This document shows, one piece after another, positions 36,072-45,020 of a DNA stretch of 64,000 nt (position 1 is its first letter; every line of letters starts with the position of its first letter). Source of the stretch: Paludibacter sp. (lineage in GTDB: Bacteria; Bacteroidota; Bacteroidia; Bacteroidales; Paludibacteraceae); the NCBI RefSeq assembly GCF_009712605.1, contig NZ_WASO01000001.1, positions 372,001-436,000 on the forward strand, read 5' to 3'. A program made the translations under genes and the position numbers. Below the pieces are notes generated by a model that was not told the DNA's origin, did not search any database, and saw nothing but the letters and a program-made list of their open reading frames with translations.

Positions 36072-37331
36072 ATGAAGCGAAAAAACATTCTGTTGGTATT
36101 GTTGGTGGTTGTGTTCTCTGTTACAAATTTGTCCGCGCAGGAAAACGATCAGGTAAAAAAAATATCTGTTAGCCTGGGAGATGGTATGAGCCTTAAGTTT
36201 GGCGGTTATTTCAGAACCGATGCTTTCCTCGATACACGTAATAATAACTACTCATTGATTGACGGTCTCATTTTTGTGATGCCTTCGGCTAAAAATCCGG
36301 ATGCTAACGGCAAAGATATCAATGCCGATGCTAACATGAACTTCTCCGCTGCTTTAACCCGTTTCAATGCAACCTTTACCGGACCGAAACTCGGGAACTT
36401 TCAATTGTCATCATTCTTTGAATTCGATTTTTCGAATGTCGATACAAAAACGGTATTGTTTCGCCATGCCTGGTTGAAATTTAGCGGGAAAAACAGCGAA
36501 TGGCTGATCGGTCGTTCATGGCATCCGTTTCTAGGACCGGTAACTCCGACAGTTGTCGGGGCTGCATGGGGAGCTCCTTTTCAGCCTTTTTCAAGAGGGG
36601 AACAAATTCGTTACAACTACTCGTCAGGATGGTTACGCCTTTCGGCAGCGGCTTTCATGCAGAGTGCTTTCCCTTCATACGGTCCCAACGGTAAGTCCAA
36701 CCTGTATCAACGCAATTCTGATATGCCGGAGCTGACCGGGCTTGCGTATTATGCAAAAGGAAGCACCGTGTTTGGTGCCAGTGTCGACCTCAAAAGTCTT
36801 TGCCCGCGTACTTCGTATACTGTTGGAAGCGCAACTTATAAAACAGATGAGAAGCTGACTACGGTTTCGGCAGCGGTATTTGCACAGAAACAGTGTGGTT
36901 TGTTTACCGCCAAAGCTCAGGGGTTGTATATCCAGAATATGAGTGAAGCTCTTCTGCAGGGCGGGTATGCTGTGAAAGCGGTTAAAACTAACGGTGACGT
37001 TGAATATACTCCGTCTCAGTCGCTCAATGCCTGGGCAAATTTTACTTACGGGAAAAAATATCAGGCCGGATTATTTCTCGGATATGTAAAAAATCTCGGT
37101 TTGAAAGATAATGCGGTAGGAGCTTATTATGGCTACGGAAATAATATCGGTGCTTTGTACCGGGTTGCTCCTTCGTTTATTTATACAGCCGGTCGTTTTC
37201 AATTCGCTTTGGAAGAGGAATTAACTGGTGCGGCATATGGTACTTACGATCCTACTGATAAAGGCAAGGTGAAAGATGCCCACATGGTATCAAACCTCAG
37301 AACCTTACTGAGCGCAACGATGTTTTTCTAA
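36072..37331 (+). CDS. DcaP-like outer membrane porin
   Basis: A 419-residue outer membrane beta-barrel with a signal peptide (about 1-23, ending LSA-QE) and a C-terminal phenylalanine, as required for barrel assembly. The alternating pattern, the LKFGGYFRTDAFLDTR opening (about 41-56), TVLFRHAWLKF and LIGRSWHPFLGPVTP (about 140-154) match the DcaP-like trimeric porins, although without the coiled-coil N-terminus of Acinetobacter DcaP. The substrate is not evident; small acids or sugars are common in the family. Confidence 0.8.
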   Translation: MKRKNILLVLLVVVFSVTNLSAQENDQVKKISVSLGDGMSLKFGGYFRTDAFLDTRNNNYSLIDGLIFVMPSAKNPDANGKDINADANMNFSAALTRFNATFTGPKLGNFQLSSFFEFDFSNVDTKTVLFRHAWLKFSGKNSEWLIGRSWHPFLGPVTPTVVGAAWGAPFQPFSRGEQIRYNYSSGWLRLSAAAFMQSAFPSYGPNGKSNLYQRNSDMPELTGLAYYAKGSTVFGASVDLKSLCPRTSYTVGSATYKTDEKLTTVSAAVFAQKQCGLFTAKAQGLYIQNMSEALLQGGYAVKAVKTNGDVEYTPSQSLNAWANFTYGKKYQAGLFLGYVKNLGLKDNAVGAYYGYGNNIGALYRVAPSFIYTAGRFQFALEEELTGAAYGTYDPTDKGKVKDAHMVSNLRTLLSATMFF

Positions 37332-37350
37332 TCCGAAGATAAATTAAAAT

Positions 37351-37574
37351 AAGAAGCGGGGTTGTCTCAAAAGAGATATTGATTTTATAATAACTTACGA
37401 ATCGAAAGTGGATCTTTATTCTTATACCCCAAATCCCTGAAAGGGCTATGAATCTGCTATTTTTATTGGCGCAAAAGTCCCCTTTAGGGGATTTAGGGGT
37501 GACAAAATGAGAGTGTCTTACTGTTTATAAGTTTATTAATAGCAACATTGCCTTTTCAGACAATCCCGCTTCTT
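37351..37574. repeat. MITE-like element with terminal and internal inverted repeats
   Basis: Terminal arms of 23 bases (37351-37373 and 37552-37574, 21 of 23 paired) read AAGAAGCGGGGTTGTCTCAA at the left. The GGTTGTCTCAAAAG part resembles ends of some Bacteroidota insertion sequences. Inside lies a second inverted pair (37426-37445 with 37479-37500, cores ACCCCAAATCCC and GGGATTTAGGGGT). No transposase gene fits in 224 bases. The element fills most of the space between the porin and the convergent GH5 gene and could also act as a two-way terminator. Confidence 0.6.
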
Positions 37575-37605
37575 GTTTTTTACGATGAATTGGATTGTTA
37601 ACCAA

Positions 37606-38577
37606 TTACTTTATGTTGGCGTTTCGGATACTTTCTCTGGCCGTTTTTCCCCATGTCTTCAATAAATCTCCGGTCCAGTTTCCTTTTTCTGAAGCTCTGG
37701 GCAAAAGCATGGAACAGGTTTCGTTTTTGTCGGATACCGACCATGCAATCCAACTGAGTTTTCGTTCTTTCATCCAATCCTGGTAAGCAGCCCATTCCGC
37801 TTTGTCGATCGGACCGTCACCGGAAGCCTCCATGCCGGCACATTCCGAAATAAAGATGGGAATTCCTTTTGCCATTACCGCGTCGGTGCGATCGCGCAGC
37901 CATTTTTTGTGAGTTCCGGCATAGAAATGCATGGTGTACATGATGTTTTTCTGGCCCAAAATCGGATTTGCGGCTACCGAATCAAGGTCCTGATCCCAGT
38001 GAGGCGATCCGACTAATATCAGATTGTCCGTATCAATTGCCCGAATCGTCGAGATGACTTCTTCCGAGTATTGTTTTACATCTTTCCATGTGTAGTAATC
38101 GGGTTCATTCCATATCTCATAAATCACATTCGGGCTGCGGGAGTACTTTGCGGCCATTTGAGCAAAGAATGTTTTGGCTTCTTGTGTGTGGAGTTTATGG
38201 CTATGAAAATCAATGATTACGTAGATGCCGTTTTTGATGGCACCATCAATCACTTTTGTCATACATTGCAGGGCATACGAAGGATTTTCAAGGTAGCTGT
38301 CATCAAGTCCTACTCCCATGGAAGCTCTGATAACATTGCACTTCCAGTCGTTTGCCAACCATTTAACGGCATCGGCATTGTAAAATCGAGGCCAAAGATT
38401 ATGCCATCCTAAGCTGGCCCCGGCTAAAACTAAAGGCGAATTGTTTTGATTGCACAACTGTGAGCCTGTAGTATGCAACTTCCCGTTCAGAGCCACAGGT
38501 GAGCCTTTCGGGGCTTTGAACGATGATAGAGATAGCGTTGCAATCAATAATAGCGGGAAGACGAGATGTCTTTTCAT
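37606..38577 (-). CDS. Secreted glycoside hydrolase family 5 (endoglucanase-like)
   Basis: A 323-residue secreted enzyme with signal peptide (about 1-20). The GH5 TIM barrel is intact: acid/base glutamate in VIYEIWNEPDYYTW (about 148-161) and nucleophile in IFISECAGMEASG (about 237-249), with CNVIRASMGVG and YVIIDFHSH in between. The composition matches subfamily 2 cellulases. No carbohydrate-binding module and no type IX secretion C-terminal domain is seen, so it is likely periplasmic. The ATG at 38577 is used because it begins the signal peptide; a promoter box lies at 38611-38618. No sus or polysaccharide-utilisation genes are next to it. Confidence 0.92.
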   Translation of the reverse strand: MKRHLVFPLLLIATLSLSSFKAPKGSPVALNGKLHTTGSQLCNQNNSPLVLAGASLGWHNLWPRFYNADAVKWLANDWKCNVIRASMGVGLDDSYLENPSYALQCMTKVIDGAIKNGIYVIIDFHSHKLHTQEAKTFFAQMAAKYSRSPNVIYEIWNEPDYYTWKDVKQYSEEVISTIRAIDTDNLILVGSPHWDQDLDSVAANPILGQKNIMYTMHFYAGTHKKWLRDRTDAVMAKGIPIFISECAGMEASGDGPIDKAEWAAYQDWMKERKLSWIAWSVSDKNETCSMLLPRASEKGNWTGDLLKTWGKTARESIRNANIK

Positions 38578-38610
38578 GGTGTTTGATTGTTTTAAGGTGT
38601 ATGTTAGGTA

Positions 38611-38618
38611 CAAAAATA
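38611..38618 (-). promoter_or_regulatory. Promoter -7 box of the GH5 gene
   Basis: Minus strand TATTTTTG, a full match to TAnnTTTG, 33 bases ahead of the ATG at 38577. It overlaps the region before an alternative upstream start and so supports the shorter protein. Confidence 0.5.
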
Positions 38619-38736
38619 TGGAATGTTTTGAAAAAAACGCTGATATTTTATTAGCTAATTCTGATACTAATTGCTGCTGTTCAATAGTATATCGCTATAG
38701 TGTTGTTTTGTAATCATCATTCGCGCTATAAAAAGA

Positions 38737-38772
38737 AAAGAGAGTTGTCAGGCAGACCCGGCAACTCTCTTT
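38737..38772 (-). terminator. Intrinsic terminator of the second FKBP gene
   Basis: Arms AAAGAGAGTTG (38737-38747) and CAACTCTCTTT (38762-38772) pair perfectly. On the minus strand the stem is followed by a T-rich run, 29 bases beyond the stop codon of the FKBP gene. Confidence 0.8.
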
Positions 38773-38801
38773 GTCATTAAATGTTATGTTGGAAGAAGAA
38801 A

Positions 38802-39626
38802 TTACTTCTTAGCTTTTGCAGCTGGTGCTTTCTTTGCTGCCGGTTTGGCTGCCTTAACATCTTCTGCCGGTTTTGCTGGTTCTTCTACTTTTACAGGTTC
38901 TTTGTACGGTTTTACATTCAACAGTTCTACTTCGAAAACCAAAGTAGCATACGGAGGTATTACGCCATTGCCGGCACCTTGTTCGCCATATCCCAATGAG
39001 TAAGGAATAAAGAATTTGTATTTAGAACCAACGGTCATCAGTTGAACACCTTCAGTCCAGCCTTTAATTACCCCATTCAATGGGAATGTAATCGGTTCGC
39101 CACGATCTACCGAGCTGTCAAATTTTGTGCCATCGATCAAAGTTCCGGTATAGTGTACCACAACGGTGTCCACATCTTTCGGTTTTACACCGGTGCCTTC
39201 TTTCAAAACGATATATTGCAATCCACTGGCAGTCGTTTTTACACCTTCTTTGGTTTTGTTTTCTGCAAGAAATTTCTCGCCTGCTTCTTTTTTAGCTGCG
39301 GCATCTTTTGTCTGAGCTGCCATCATGTATGAACGGAAATAGGTGTTGGCAAATTCTTTTGCCATTAATGCAGAATCACCTTTCATTGCGGTGGAAAAGG
39401 CTTTGATAAGCAAATCGACATTGCATTGACCTCCGGGAATGGTTTTGATGTTTTTTGCAAAATCAGCTCCGAGGTTCAAACCGAGAGCATAACTCATAGA
39501 GTCAACGCTATTGGTAAAGATCTTTTCCTGAGGTGCTGCTTTTACCTCTGTTTTTTTTGGGCTCTTAGCTTCGGCGGCAGTAAAAACCAGTGCAAATGCC
39601 GCAATCATCAAAAATGTTTTTTTCAT
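38802..39626 (-). CDS. Secreted FKBP-type peptidyl-prolyl isomerase with Lys/Ala-rich tail
   Basis: A 274-residue periplasmic folding factor. It has a signal peptide (about 1-20, ending AEA-KS), a helical N-terminal domain (about 35-120), an FKBP domain (about 130-235, with [41 protein letters not shown] and YGEQGAG) and a tail of about 35 residues rich in K, A, P and E. Its layout equals that of the FKBP at 33828-34745, but it has no lipobox and another tail. The two look like diverged paralogues. Confidence 0.92.
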   Translation of the reverse strand: MKKTFLMIAAFALVFTAAEAKSPKKTEVKAAPQEKIFTNSVDSMSYALGLNLGADFAKNIKTIPGGQCNVDLLIKAFSTAMKGDSALMAKEFANTYFRSYMMAAQTKDAAAKKEAGEKFLAENKTKEGVKTTASGLQYIVLKEGTGVKPKDVDTVVVHYTGTLIDGTKFDSSVDRGEPITFPLNGVIKGWTEGVQLMTVGSKYKFFIPYSLGYGEQGAGNGVIPPYATLVFEVELLNVKPYKEPVKVEEPAKPAEDVKAAKPAAKKAPAAKAKK

Positions 39627-39688
39627 CTGTGAAATTTTAATATTTAATTAATTAGTAAAAGTATTTGGTGTTTCTATTTCAAATAAAA

Positions 39689-40264
39689 CTAACGATACAA
39701 TTGACTGTCTTTGATATACTTCCATACATCCTCAGGCACAAAACGACGCATGTCGTGACCTTCGGCTATCGACTGGCGAATAAATGTCGACGAGATTTCG
39801 ACCAGAGGAGCAGACAAAAGTTTAACCGAAGGCATAAAATCCGGAATCTTTACATCAAACCCGGCGCGGGGATAAATCCATATAGGGAATTCATTAATAA
39901 TTTGTTGATAGTCTTTCCATTGGTCAAATACCAACCAGTTATCAGCTCCAATTAAAAGCGAAAATTCACGATCAGGATAACTATCGCGAAGAGCTGTCAG
40001 CGTTTTTATGGAATAGGTTGGTTGAGGTAAATGGAGTTCGAAGTCGGATGCCGATAAACGAGTGTCGTCATCTAACGCAAGTTTTACCATTTCATACCGC
40101 AGCTTGCTCTCAAGGGCTGTGTTTGGCTCTTTCAACGGATTGAGCGGGCTTACCATCAACCATACCTCTTCTACATCTGTAAACTCGCACAAATAATTTG
40201 CAAGTACAAGATGACCGACGTGAATCGGATTGAAAGTGCCTGAAAAAACTGCTGTCTTTATCAT
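39689..40264 (-). CDS. nadD: Nicotinate-nucleotide adenylyltransferase
   Basis: NadD joins nicotinate mononucleotide with ATP to form deamido-NAD, a step of NAD synthesis. The 191-residue protein shows FSGTFNPIHVGHL (about 8-20), the nucleotidyltransferase motif with its histidines, and the late SSTFIRQSIAEG (about 158-169), the ISSTxxR motif. Length is usual. It is the last gene of a four-gene minus-strand set, 17 bases after the binding lipoprotein gene. Confidence 0.95.
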   Translation of the reverse strand: MIKTAVFSGTFNPIHVGHLVLANYLCEFTDVEEVWLMVSPLNPLKEPNTALESKLRYEMVKLALDDDTRLSASDFELHLPQPTYSIKTLTALRDSYPDREFSLLIGADNWLVFDQWKDYQQIINEFPIWIYPRAGFDVKIPDFMPSVKLLSAPLVEISSTFIRQSIAEGHDMRRFVPEDVWKYIKDSQLYR

Positions 40265-40281
40265 GAGCTACATCCGTAGGA

Positions 40282-41229
40282 TTAATGAATGCCGTAATAA
40301 AATCCCTTGTCCGGAAGTTTGCCTCCAACGGTCTTTGGGTCAAAATGGAAGTATATATCAAGGTACTTCTCTATACGTTGCCAGTTATCCGAAGCTTTCA
40401 GATAGCGCATATTGCATTTGGGAATACTTCGAAGTGCAATTTCTTTGTTTGGCAAAATTCCGGCAGCCACAGTCACATCGGCCGCTTTGGCGGTATTGGC
40501 GCGTAACCATACTAAAGCCGATTGGTAACGGTCTGAAATTGAATCGATCATCACGGAATTCTTCTCTACCAGCTCTTTTCGGGCAACAAAAGCAGTCATG
40601 GCAAATAACAGTGTGCTATCCACTTTTGTCAATTCATTGCTCAGGCTAATCACGTTTTTTACGGACCGGTTCTTCGAGCAAGCCATCGTGGCAAATGGTT
40701 CCGGCAATAAGGCTGTTGTGATCTTGCCCATAATAATGGCCTGTGCCAAATCGGGATGGCTGCCTATTTTATAGTCAATGAGTAATTCTTTGTTGCGGAA
40801 TCCATACTTGGAGGCCAGCAATGTAAATAAAACGTCGGGGGTAGTTCCCTGGCCGGAAACAGAGACTGTTTTGTTTTTTAGGTCGTTGAAGGAGGATATG
40901 GAATCGGAGGAAACAACGCTTACCGATCCCTGCACAGGACATGCAATCATAAGATAGTCAACGCCTTTGTTGTATAATATTGCAGCAATCGTGGTTGGTA
41001 AGACTGCAAAATCAACTTTGCCCTGGATCATTTTTGCCTGTAAGTCAGCAGGCTCTTCGAATATCTCTATGCGAAGCTTTTTGCCGTCAATAACAGGTGC
41101 TTTATCAAGCCATTGAGATACACTGATAGCCGACGGTCCTTTCAGAACGCCGATAGTCAAAGTGCCGTCATGCTTAGTGTGACAGGCCGTCAGCAAAACA
41201 ATACAGAACAAAAAGAGGATTTTTCTCAT
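40282..41229 (-). CDS. Orphan ABC-type substrate-binding lipoprotein (NMT1/SsuA-like)
   Basis: A 315-residue lipoprotein (lipobox LTAC, Cys16) of the type II periplasmic binding fold used for nitrate, sulfonates, thiamine precursors and riboflavin. Visible are TIGVLKGPSAISVSQWL (about 26-42), VDFAVLPTTIAAILYNKG (about 73-90), TVSVSGQGTTPDVLF and ITTALLPEPFATMA. No permease or ATPase gene accompanies it. Its ATG overlaps the TGA of the murU-like gene (ATGA), so it is translationally coupled to a cell-wall recycling pair, and it precedes nadD. A ligand from NAD or amino-sugar salvage would suit the context but is guesswork. Confidence 0.82.
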   Translation of the reverse strand: MRKILFLFCIVLLTACHTKHDGTLTIGVLKGPSAISVSQWLDKAPVIDGKKLRIEIFEEPADLQAKMIQGKVDFAVLPTTIAAILYNKGVDYLMIACPVQGSVSVVSSDSISSFNDLKNKTVSVSGQGTTPDVLFTLLASKYGFRNKELLIDYKIGSHPDLAQAIIMGKITTALLPEPFATMACSKNRSVKNVISLSNELTKVDSTLLFAMTAFVARKELVEKNSVMIDSISDRYQSALVWLRANTAKAADVTVAAGILPNKEIALRSIPKCNMRYLKASDNWQRIEKYLDIYFHFDPKTVGGKLPDKGFYYGIH

Positions 41230-41963
41230 AAACTGTTAGTTAAAAACAATTCCGCGTCGTGTAACGAATCTATTTTTCCCACATCTATCATTTTCAGATT
41301 TTCAGGCACAAAGCCTGTAATTGTTTCTTTGGCTGCAATGTCCAGATAGAAGTCGATCACGGAGAACTTTCCGTCCCAACCACTCATCAGGTCAAAAACT
41401 TTAGGAGAAATAACATGAATGCCCGAAAACGCAAGTCGTTGACAAGATGAAACGTCCAGTGCCTCAAAAGGAGATTTTACGTCTCCGGTTTTTATGTTTG
41501 TCCAGCCATTTAAACGTAAATTGCTGTCGAATAGTAAATAACGGGCAGTGTCTCTATTGCTTACCACAACCGTGGCAATGCCGTTGTTCGAACGATGGTA
41601 GTCGTATAATTCTTTCAGATCGATATTGGAAAGAATATCAACGTTGTGCACCAAAAAAGGTTCGCCGTCATCGAAAAACCAGGAAGCCTTTTTAATGCCG
41701 CCACCGGTTTCAAGCAGCGCATTCCGTTCGTCCGAAATTTCAATGCGAACTCCGAAGCTGTTGTTTTGCTTTACAAAGTCAATAATTTGATCTGCAAAAT
41801 GATGAACATTAATGATAATCTTATCAAATCCGTTTGCAATCAATTTTCGCAGCACAAGCTCCAATAGCGGTGTGCCATTGATGGGCACCAGAGCTTTGGG
41901 TATGGTGTCGGTCAATGGTTTGAGGCGGGTGCCCAGTCCGGCTGCAAATATAAGCGCTTTCAT
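41226..41963 (-). CDS. Sugar-1-phosphate nucleotidyltransferase, MurU-like
   Basis: A 245-residue nucleotidyltransferase with the pyrophosphorylase signature FAAGLGTRLKPLTDTIPKAL (about 6-25), the GGGIKKA motif (about 87-93), and HNVDILSNIDL (about 106-116). MurU of Pseudomonas putida, which makes UDP-MurNAc from MurNAc-1-phosphate, has the same size and motifs. Since it lies three bases after an AmgK-like kinase gene, this function is the likely one, giving a route from recovered MurNAc to UDP-MurNAc that bypasses MurA and fosfomycin. Other sugar nucleotides cannot be excluded from sequence alone. Confidence 0.85.
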   Translation of the reverse strand: MKALIFAAGLGTRLKPLTDTIPKALVPINGTPLLELVLRKLIANGFDKIIINVHHFADQIIDFVKQNNSFGVRIEISDERNALLETGGGIKKASWFFDDGEPFLVHNVDILSNIDLKELYDYHRSNNGIATVVVSNRDTARYLLFDSNLRLNGWTNIKTGDVKSPFEALDVSSCQRLAFSGIHVISPKVFDLMSGWDGKFSVIDFYLDIAAKETITGFVPENLKMIDVGKIDSLHDAELFLTNSL

Positions 41964-41966
41964 TCG

Positions 41967-43385
41967 TTAGAACGTCTTTTCAATATTTTGTTCGCGGTGA
42001 AACAGCGATACTTTTACGTCAAATTTCTTGGCAATGTGTTCTGCCAGATGTTGGGCGCAATAAACCGAACGGTGCTGCCCGCCGGTGCATCCGAACGAGA
42101 ACATCAGGTGCGAGAATTTCCGTTCGATATAACGCTGCACATGTGCATCTGCCAAAGGATAGATGTGATCCAGGAACGTTGTTATACCTCCGTCTTCTTC
42201 CAAAAAATCGATCACTTCTTTGTCGAGTCCGGTAAAGTGCTTGTAGTGCTCGTATTTGCCCGGATTGTTGATGGAACGGCAATCGAATACATAACCGCCA
42301 CCGTTGCCGGAAATATCATCGGGAATTCCTTTTTTATACGCAAAGCTGTAGATGGTTACCTCCAGTTTTCGTGCTCCGCTCAGGTCAGCGAACTGTTTCA
42401 TTTTGGTTAGCTGATGCAGTACACGACTGAGGTATGGATATTCTTCAATTTCGCCTTCGGAAAGAATGCGGCGCAGATTGTCAATTGCATACGGTACGCT
42501 TTGCATAAAATGAGGTTTCTTTTCAAAATAGCCTCGGAATCCGTATGCTCCCAAAACCTGCATTGTTCTGAAAATCACAAAATGGCGCAATTGCATTCTG
42601 AAATCGGCTTCATCAACCGGAGTCAGTTTGCGCAAAGCTTCCAGATACGTTTGCAGCAATTCTTCTCTCAGTTCATCCGAATATTGTGCCTTTGCCTGCC
42701 ACAAAAAGGATGCAACGTCATAGTAAACAGGCCCTTTCCGTCCGCCCTGAAAGTCGATGAAGTAGGGGTTGTTATCCACTATCATCACATTGCGGGATTG
42801 AAAATCGCGGTATAAAAATGTATCTGCCTGATCCCGGAGCAGGGTAGCTGCCATTTTTTCAAAATCATCTTCCATGCGGCTTTCGTTGAATTCCAAACCG
42901 GTAGCTTTCAGAAAACAATATTTGAAATAGTTCAAATCCCACAGGATCATTCGCTTGTCAAACTCGGGACGCGGATAGCAATGCGAAAAATCGAGTCCCT
43001 GTGCGCCCAATACCTGAAATCCGGGAAGTTGGGCAATCACTTTATGAAGTAATGCTTTTTCGTTATCGTCAAAACTTCCGCAACTACGGCCTTTGGAGAT
43101 GGCATCAAAGAGCAATGTGTCTCCAAGATCTTCCTGTAAGTAACAGTGAAAATCTTCGGAATGAGCCAGCACTTTTGGTACAGGCAATCCTTTTGTGCGG
43201 AAATGAGTATCCAACAGCCAGAAAGCTTTGTTTTCTTCAACAGAAGTGCCCAACACTCCTATCAGTACCTGTTTTTTGCCCGTCAACCTGAAATAGCGGC
43301 GGTTACTGCCCGATGAGGGCAATTCATATATATCTTCCAGCGCTTCGCCGGTGGTCTGCGCAAAAAGAGATTTCAAGGTTTCCAT
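41967..43385 (-). CDS. AmgK-like amino-sugar kinase fused to a RapZ C-terminal domain
   Basis: A 472-residue fusion. Residues 1-300 are an aminoglycoside-phosphotransferase-type kinase like AmgK, which phosphorylates MurNAc or GlcNAc at the anomeric position. They show SGSNRRYFRL (about 25-34), the catalytic loop LYRDFQSRNVMI (about 205-216) and the metal motif FIDFQG. Residues 335-472 match the C-terminal domain of RapZ, with FDCRSINNPG, GITTFLDHI and SFGCTGGQHRSVYCAQHLA. In E. coli this domain binds glucosamine-6-phosphate; the RapZ ATPase half is absent. The start ATG at 43385 follows a complete promoter and is better than one 23 codons upstream. It heads the murU-like, lipoprotein and nadD set. 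Confidence 0.9.
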   Translation of the reverse strand: METLKSLFAQTTGEALEDIYELPSSGSNRRYFRLTGKKQVLIGVLGTSVEENKAFWLLDTHFRTKGLPVPKVLAHSEDFHCYLQEDLGDTLLFDAISKGRSCGSFDDNEKALLHKVIAQLPGFQVLGAQGLDFSHCYPRPEFDKRMILWDLNYFKYCFLKATGLEFNESRMEDDFEKMAATLLRDQADTFLYRDFQSRNVMIVDNNPYFIDFQGGRKGPVYYDVASFLWQAKAQYSDELREELLQTYLEALRKLTPVDEADFRMQLRHFVIFRTMQVLGAYGFRGYFEKKPHFMQSVPYAIDNLRRILSEGEIEEYPYLSRVLHQLTKMKQFADLSGARKLEVTIYSFAYKKGIPDDISGNGGGYVFDCRSINNPGKYEHYKHFTGLDKEVIDFLEEDGGITTFLDHIYPLADAHVQRYIERKFSHLMFSFGCTGGQHRSVYCAQHLAEHIAKKFDVKVSLFHREQNIEKTF

Positions 43386-43403
43386 TTCGTTAAATTTATC
43401 CTG

Positions 43404-43433
43404 CAAAAGTAAACAAAAAGCTTGGATGTTCAA
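43404..43433 (-). promoter_or_regulatory. Promoter of the amgK-rapZ operon
   Basis: Minus strand TTG (43431-43433), 19-base spacer, TACTTTTG (43404-43411), a full -7 match. It lies 18 bases ahead of the ATG at 43385 and sets the start of the fusion gene. Confidence 0.65.
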
Positions 43434-43533
43434 CGGATTTAAGCCTCCAAACACTCAAACCTTTCTTTAGCTGAAAACCAATTTGTTAATAACTTTTAGA
43501 AGCCGAAAAAGAAGAGATTTCGCGATATTGTCG

Positions 43534-43541
43534 TAACTTTG
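43534..43541 (+). promoter_or_regulatory. Promoter -7 box of the TPR gene
   Basis: TAACTTTG, a full match to TAnnTTTG, 23 bases ahead of the ATG at 43565. It is divergent from the amgK-rapZ promoter about 100 bases away. Confidence 0.55.
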
Positions 43542-43564
43542 CAGCGTATTAATAAGGAGTATAA

Positions 43565-44953
43565 ATGAAGGGCTACAATCAGGAATTCATCTTCGACGAA
43601 GAATCGCAAGAGGTGGTGCGTCGCTATGAACAGGCAGTGCAGAACCGTACGGTAGGCTATTTCGATGTTGAAGAGTTGGAAGTTATCGTAGATTACTATC
43701 TCAACTGTGGCAAGCCGAAAGAGTCCTCCAAAGCCATTGATCTGGGTATGACCCTGCATCCGGGCAGTACTGTTTTGCAAACCAAACGGGCAAAAGTTTA
43801 CCTCGCCTCCGGAGATGCACGTAAAGCGCTCCAAATCCTCGAACGTATCCATACAACCAATGACGCTGAAACCGAATTATTGAAAGGAGAAGCCCTGCTT
43901 CGCCTTAATCACGAATCGGAAGCTCACCTCGTTTTTTCAAGACTGGCTGATAACGCACATTCCGATATCCCGAATCTCAGTCTGGATATTGCTCACGTGT
44001 ATATTTCAAACGGATTTTACAAACGGGCATTGATTTATCTTGAAAAAGGTCTTGCCGAAGATCCAACAGATACAGATCTGCTTCAGGACGCAGCGTTTTG
44101 CTACGAGCAGCTTGATCAGGCACAAACAGCTATCGATTACTACAACAGGATAATTGATGCCGATGCTTATTCGTTGGAAGCCTGGTTCAACCTTGGACTG
44201 GTATATTTCAATCAGGCCAATTATCCTCAGGCACTTGAGGCTTTCGATTATGTCACTGTCATTGACGAAGATGATTTTGGCGGATGGTTGCAAAAAGGAA
44301 ATACGCTTTTCCATCTCAATCGTTTTGAAGAATCGCTCGAATGCTATCGCCGTTGTGAGGAAAAAGTGGCATACCCTGACTTGTTGCAGGTATTTATGGG
44401 CGAATGTTATGAAAAGCTGGATGAGTACAACAATGCAAAAACATGCTATAAACGTGCCCTTGAAATTAACGACAAAAATCCCGATGCCTGGACAGGCCTT
44501 GGTATTTGTTGCCTTGAGCTTGAGGCCCCGGAAGAGAGCATTGAATACCTTCACAAAGCACTGGAACTTGACTCCGAAAATTTTGAAACGTGGGTATATC
44601 TTGCCGAAGCATACGTTAATACCAACAAAATAAAAGAAGCTGAAAGAGCGTACAAAAAATCGCTGAAACTGGAACAACACCAACCTGATACCTGGATTGC
44701 GCTTGGCAATATTTATATCGACATCGCACTTTACCAGTCGGCTCTGGATTGTTATCTGGAAGCCTATAAGCAAGACAGTTCGCTGGAAAACATCAACCTG
44801 TTTCTGGCCATTGCATACTACAAACTGAGCGAATTCAAAAAAGCAATTCCTCTTTTGGAAAAAGCGCTAGAGCTAAATCCCGAAGCATCCACTATATTTC
44901 TGGACATTTGTCCCGAAGCGAGAGAAATTATCAACAAGGATAAAAAACAATAA
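43565..44953 (+). CDS. Tetratricopeptide repeat protein
   Basis: A 462-residue soluble protein made almost wholly of TPR units (about ten or more, from residue 40 to 450). Clear units include AWFNLGLVYFNQANYPQALEAF, GWLQKGNTLFHLNRFEESLE and WIALGNIYIDIALYQSALDCY in shortened form. There is no signal peptide or membrane helix, so it should work in the cytoplasm as a scaffold for protein contacts. Its partner is not shown by the context. Conserved in Bacteroidota as an unnamed TPR protein, as far as I can judge. Confidence 0.85.
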   Translation: MKGYNQEFIFDEESQEVVRRYEQAVQNRTVGYFDVEELEVIVDYYLNCGKPKESSKAIDLGMTLHPGSTVLQTKRAKVYLASGDARKALQILERIHTTNDAETELLKGEALLRLNHESEAHLVFSRLADNAHSDIPNLSLDIAHVYISNGFYKRALIYLEKGLAEDPTDTDLLQDAAFCYEQLDQAQTAIDYYNRIIDADAYSLEAWFNLGLVYFNQANYPQALEAFDYVTVIDEDDFGGWLQKGNTLFHLNRFEESLECYRRCEEKVAYPDLLQVFMGECYEKLDEYNNAKTCYKRALEINDKNPDAWTGLGICCLELEAPEESIEYLHKALELDSENFETWVYLAEAYVNTNKIKEAERAYKKSLKLEQHQPDTWIALGNIYIDIALYQSALDCYLEAYKQDSSLENINLFLAIAYYKLSEFKKAIPLLEKALELNPEASTIFLDICPEAREIINKDKKQ

Positions 44954-45020
44954 CATACTATTTACAACGCGCAAATAACCCGCCGAGGTTAAGAGTGTGC
45001 ATTAACAAAGACTTCTTTTC

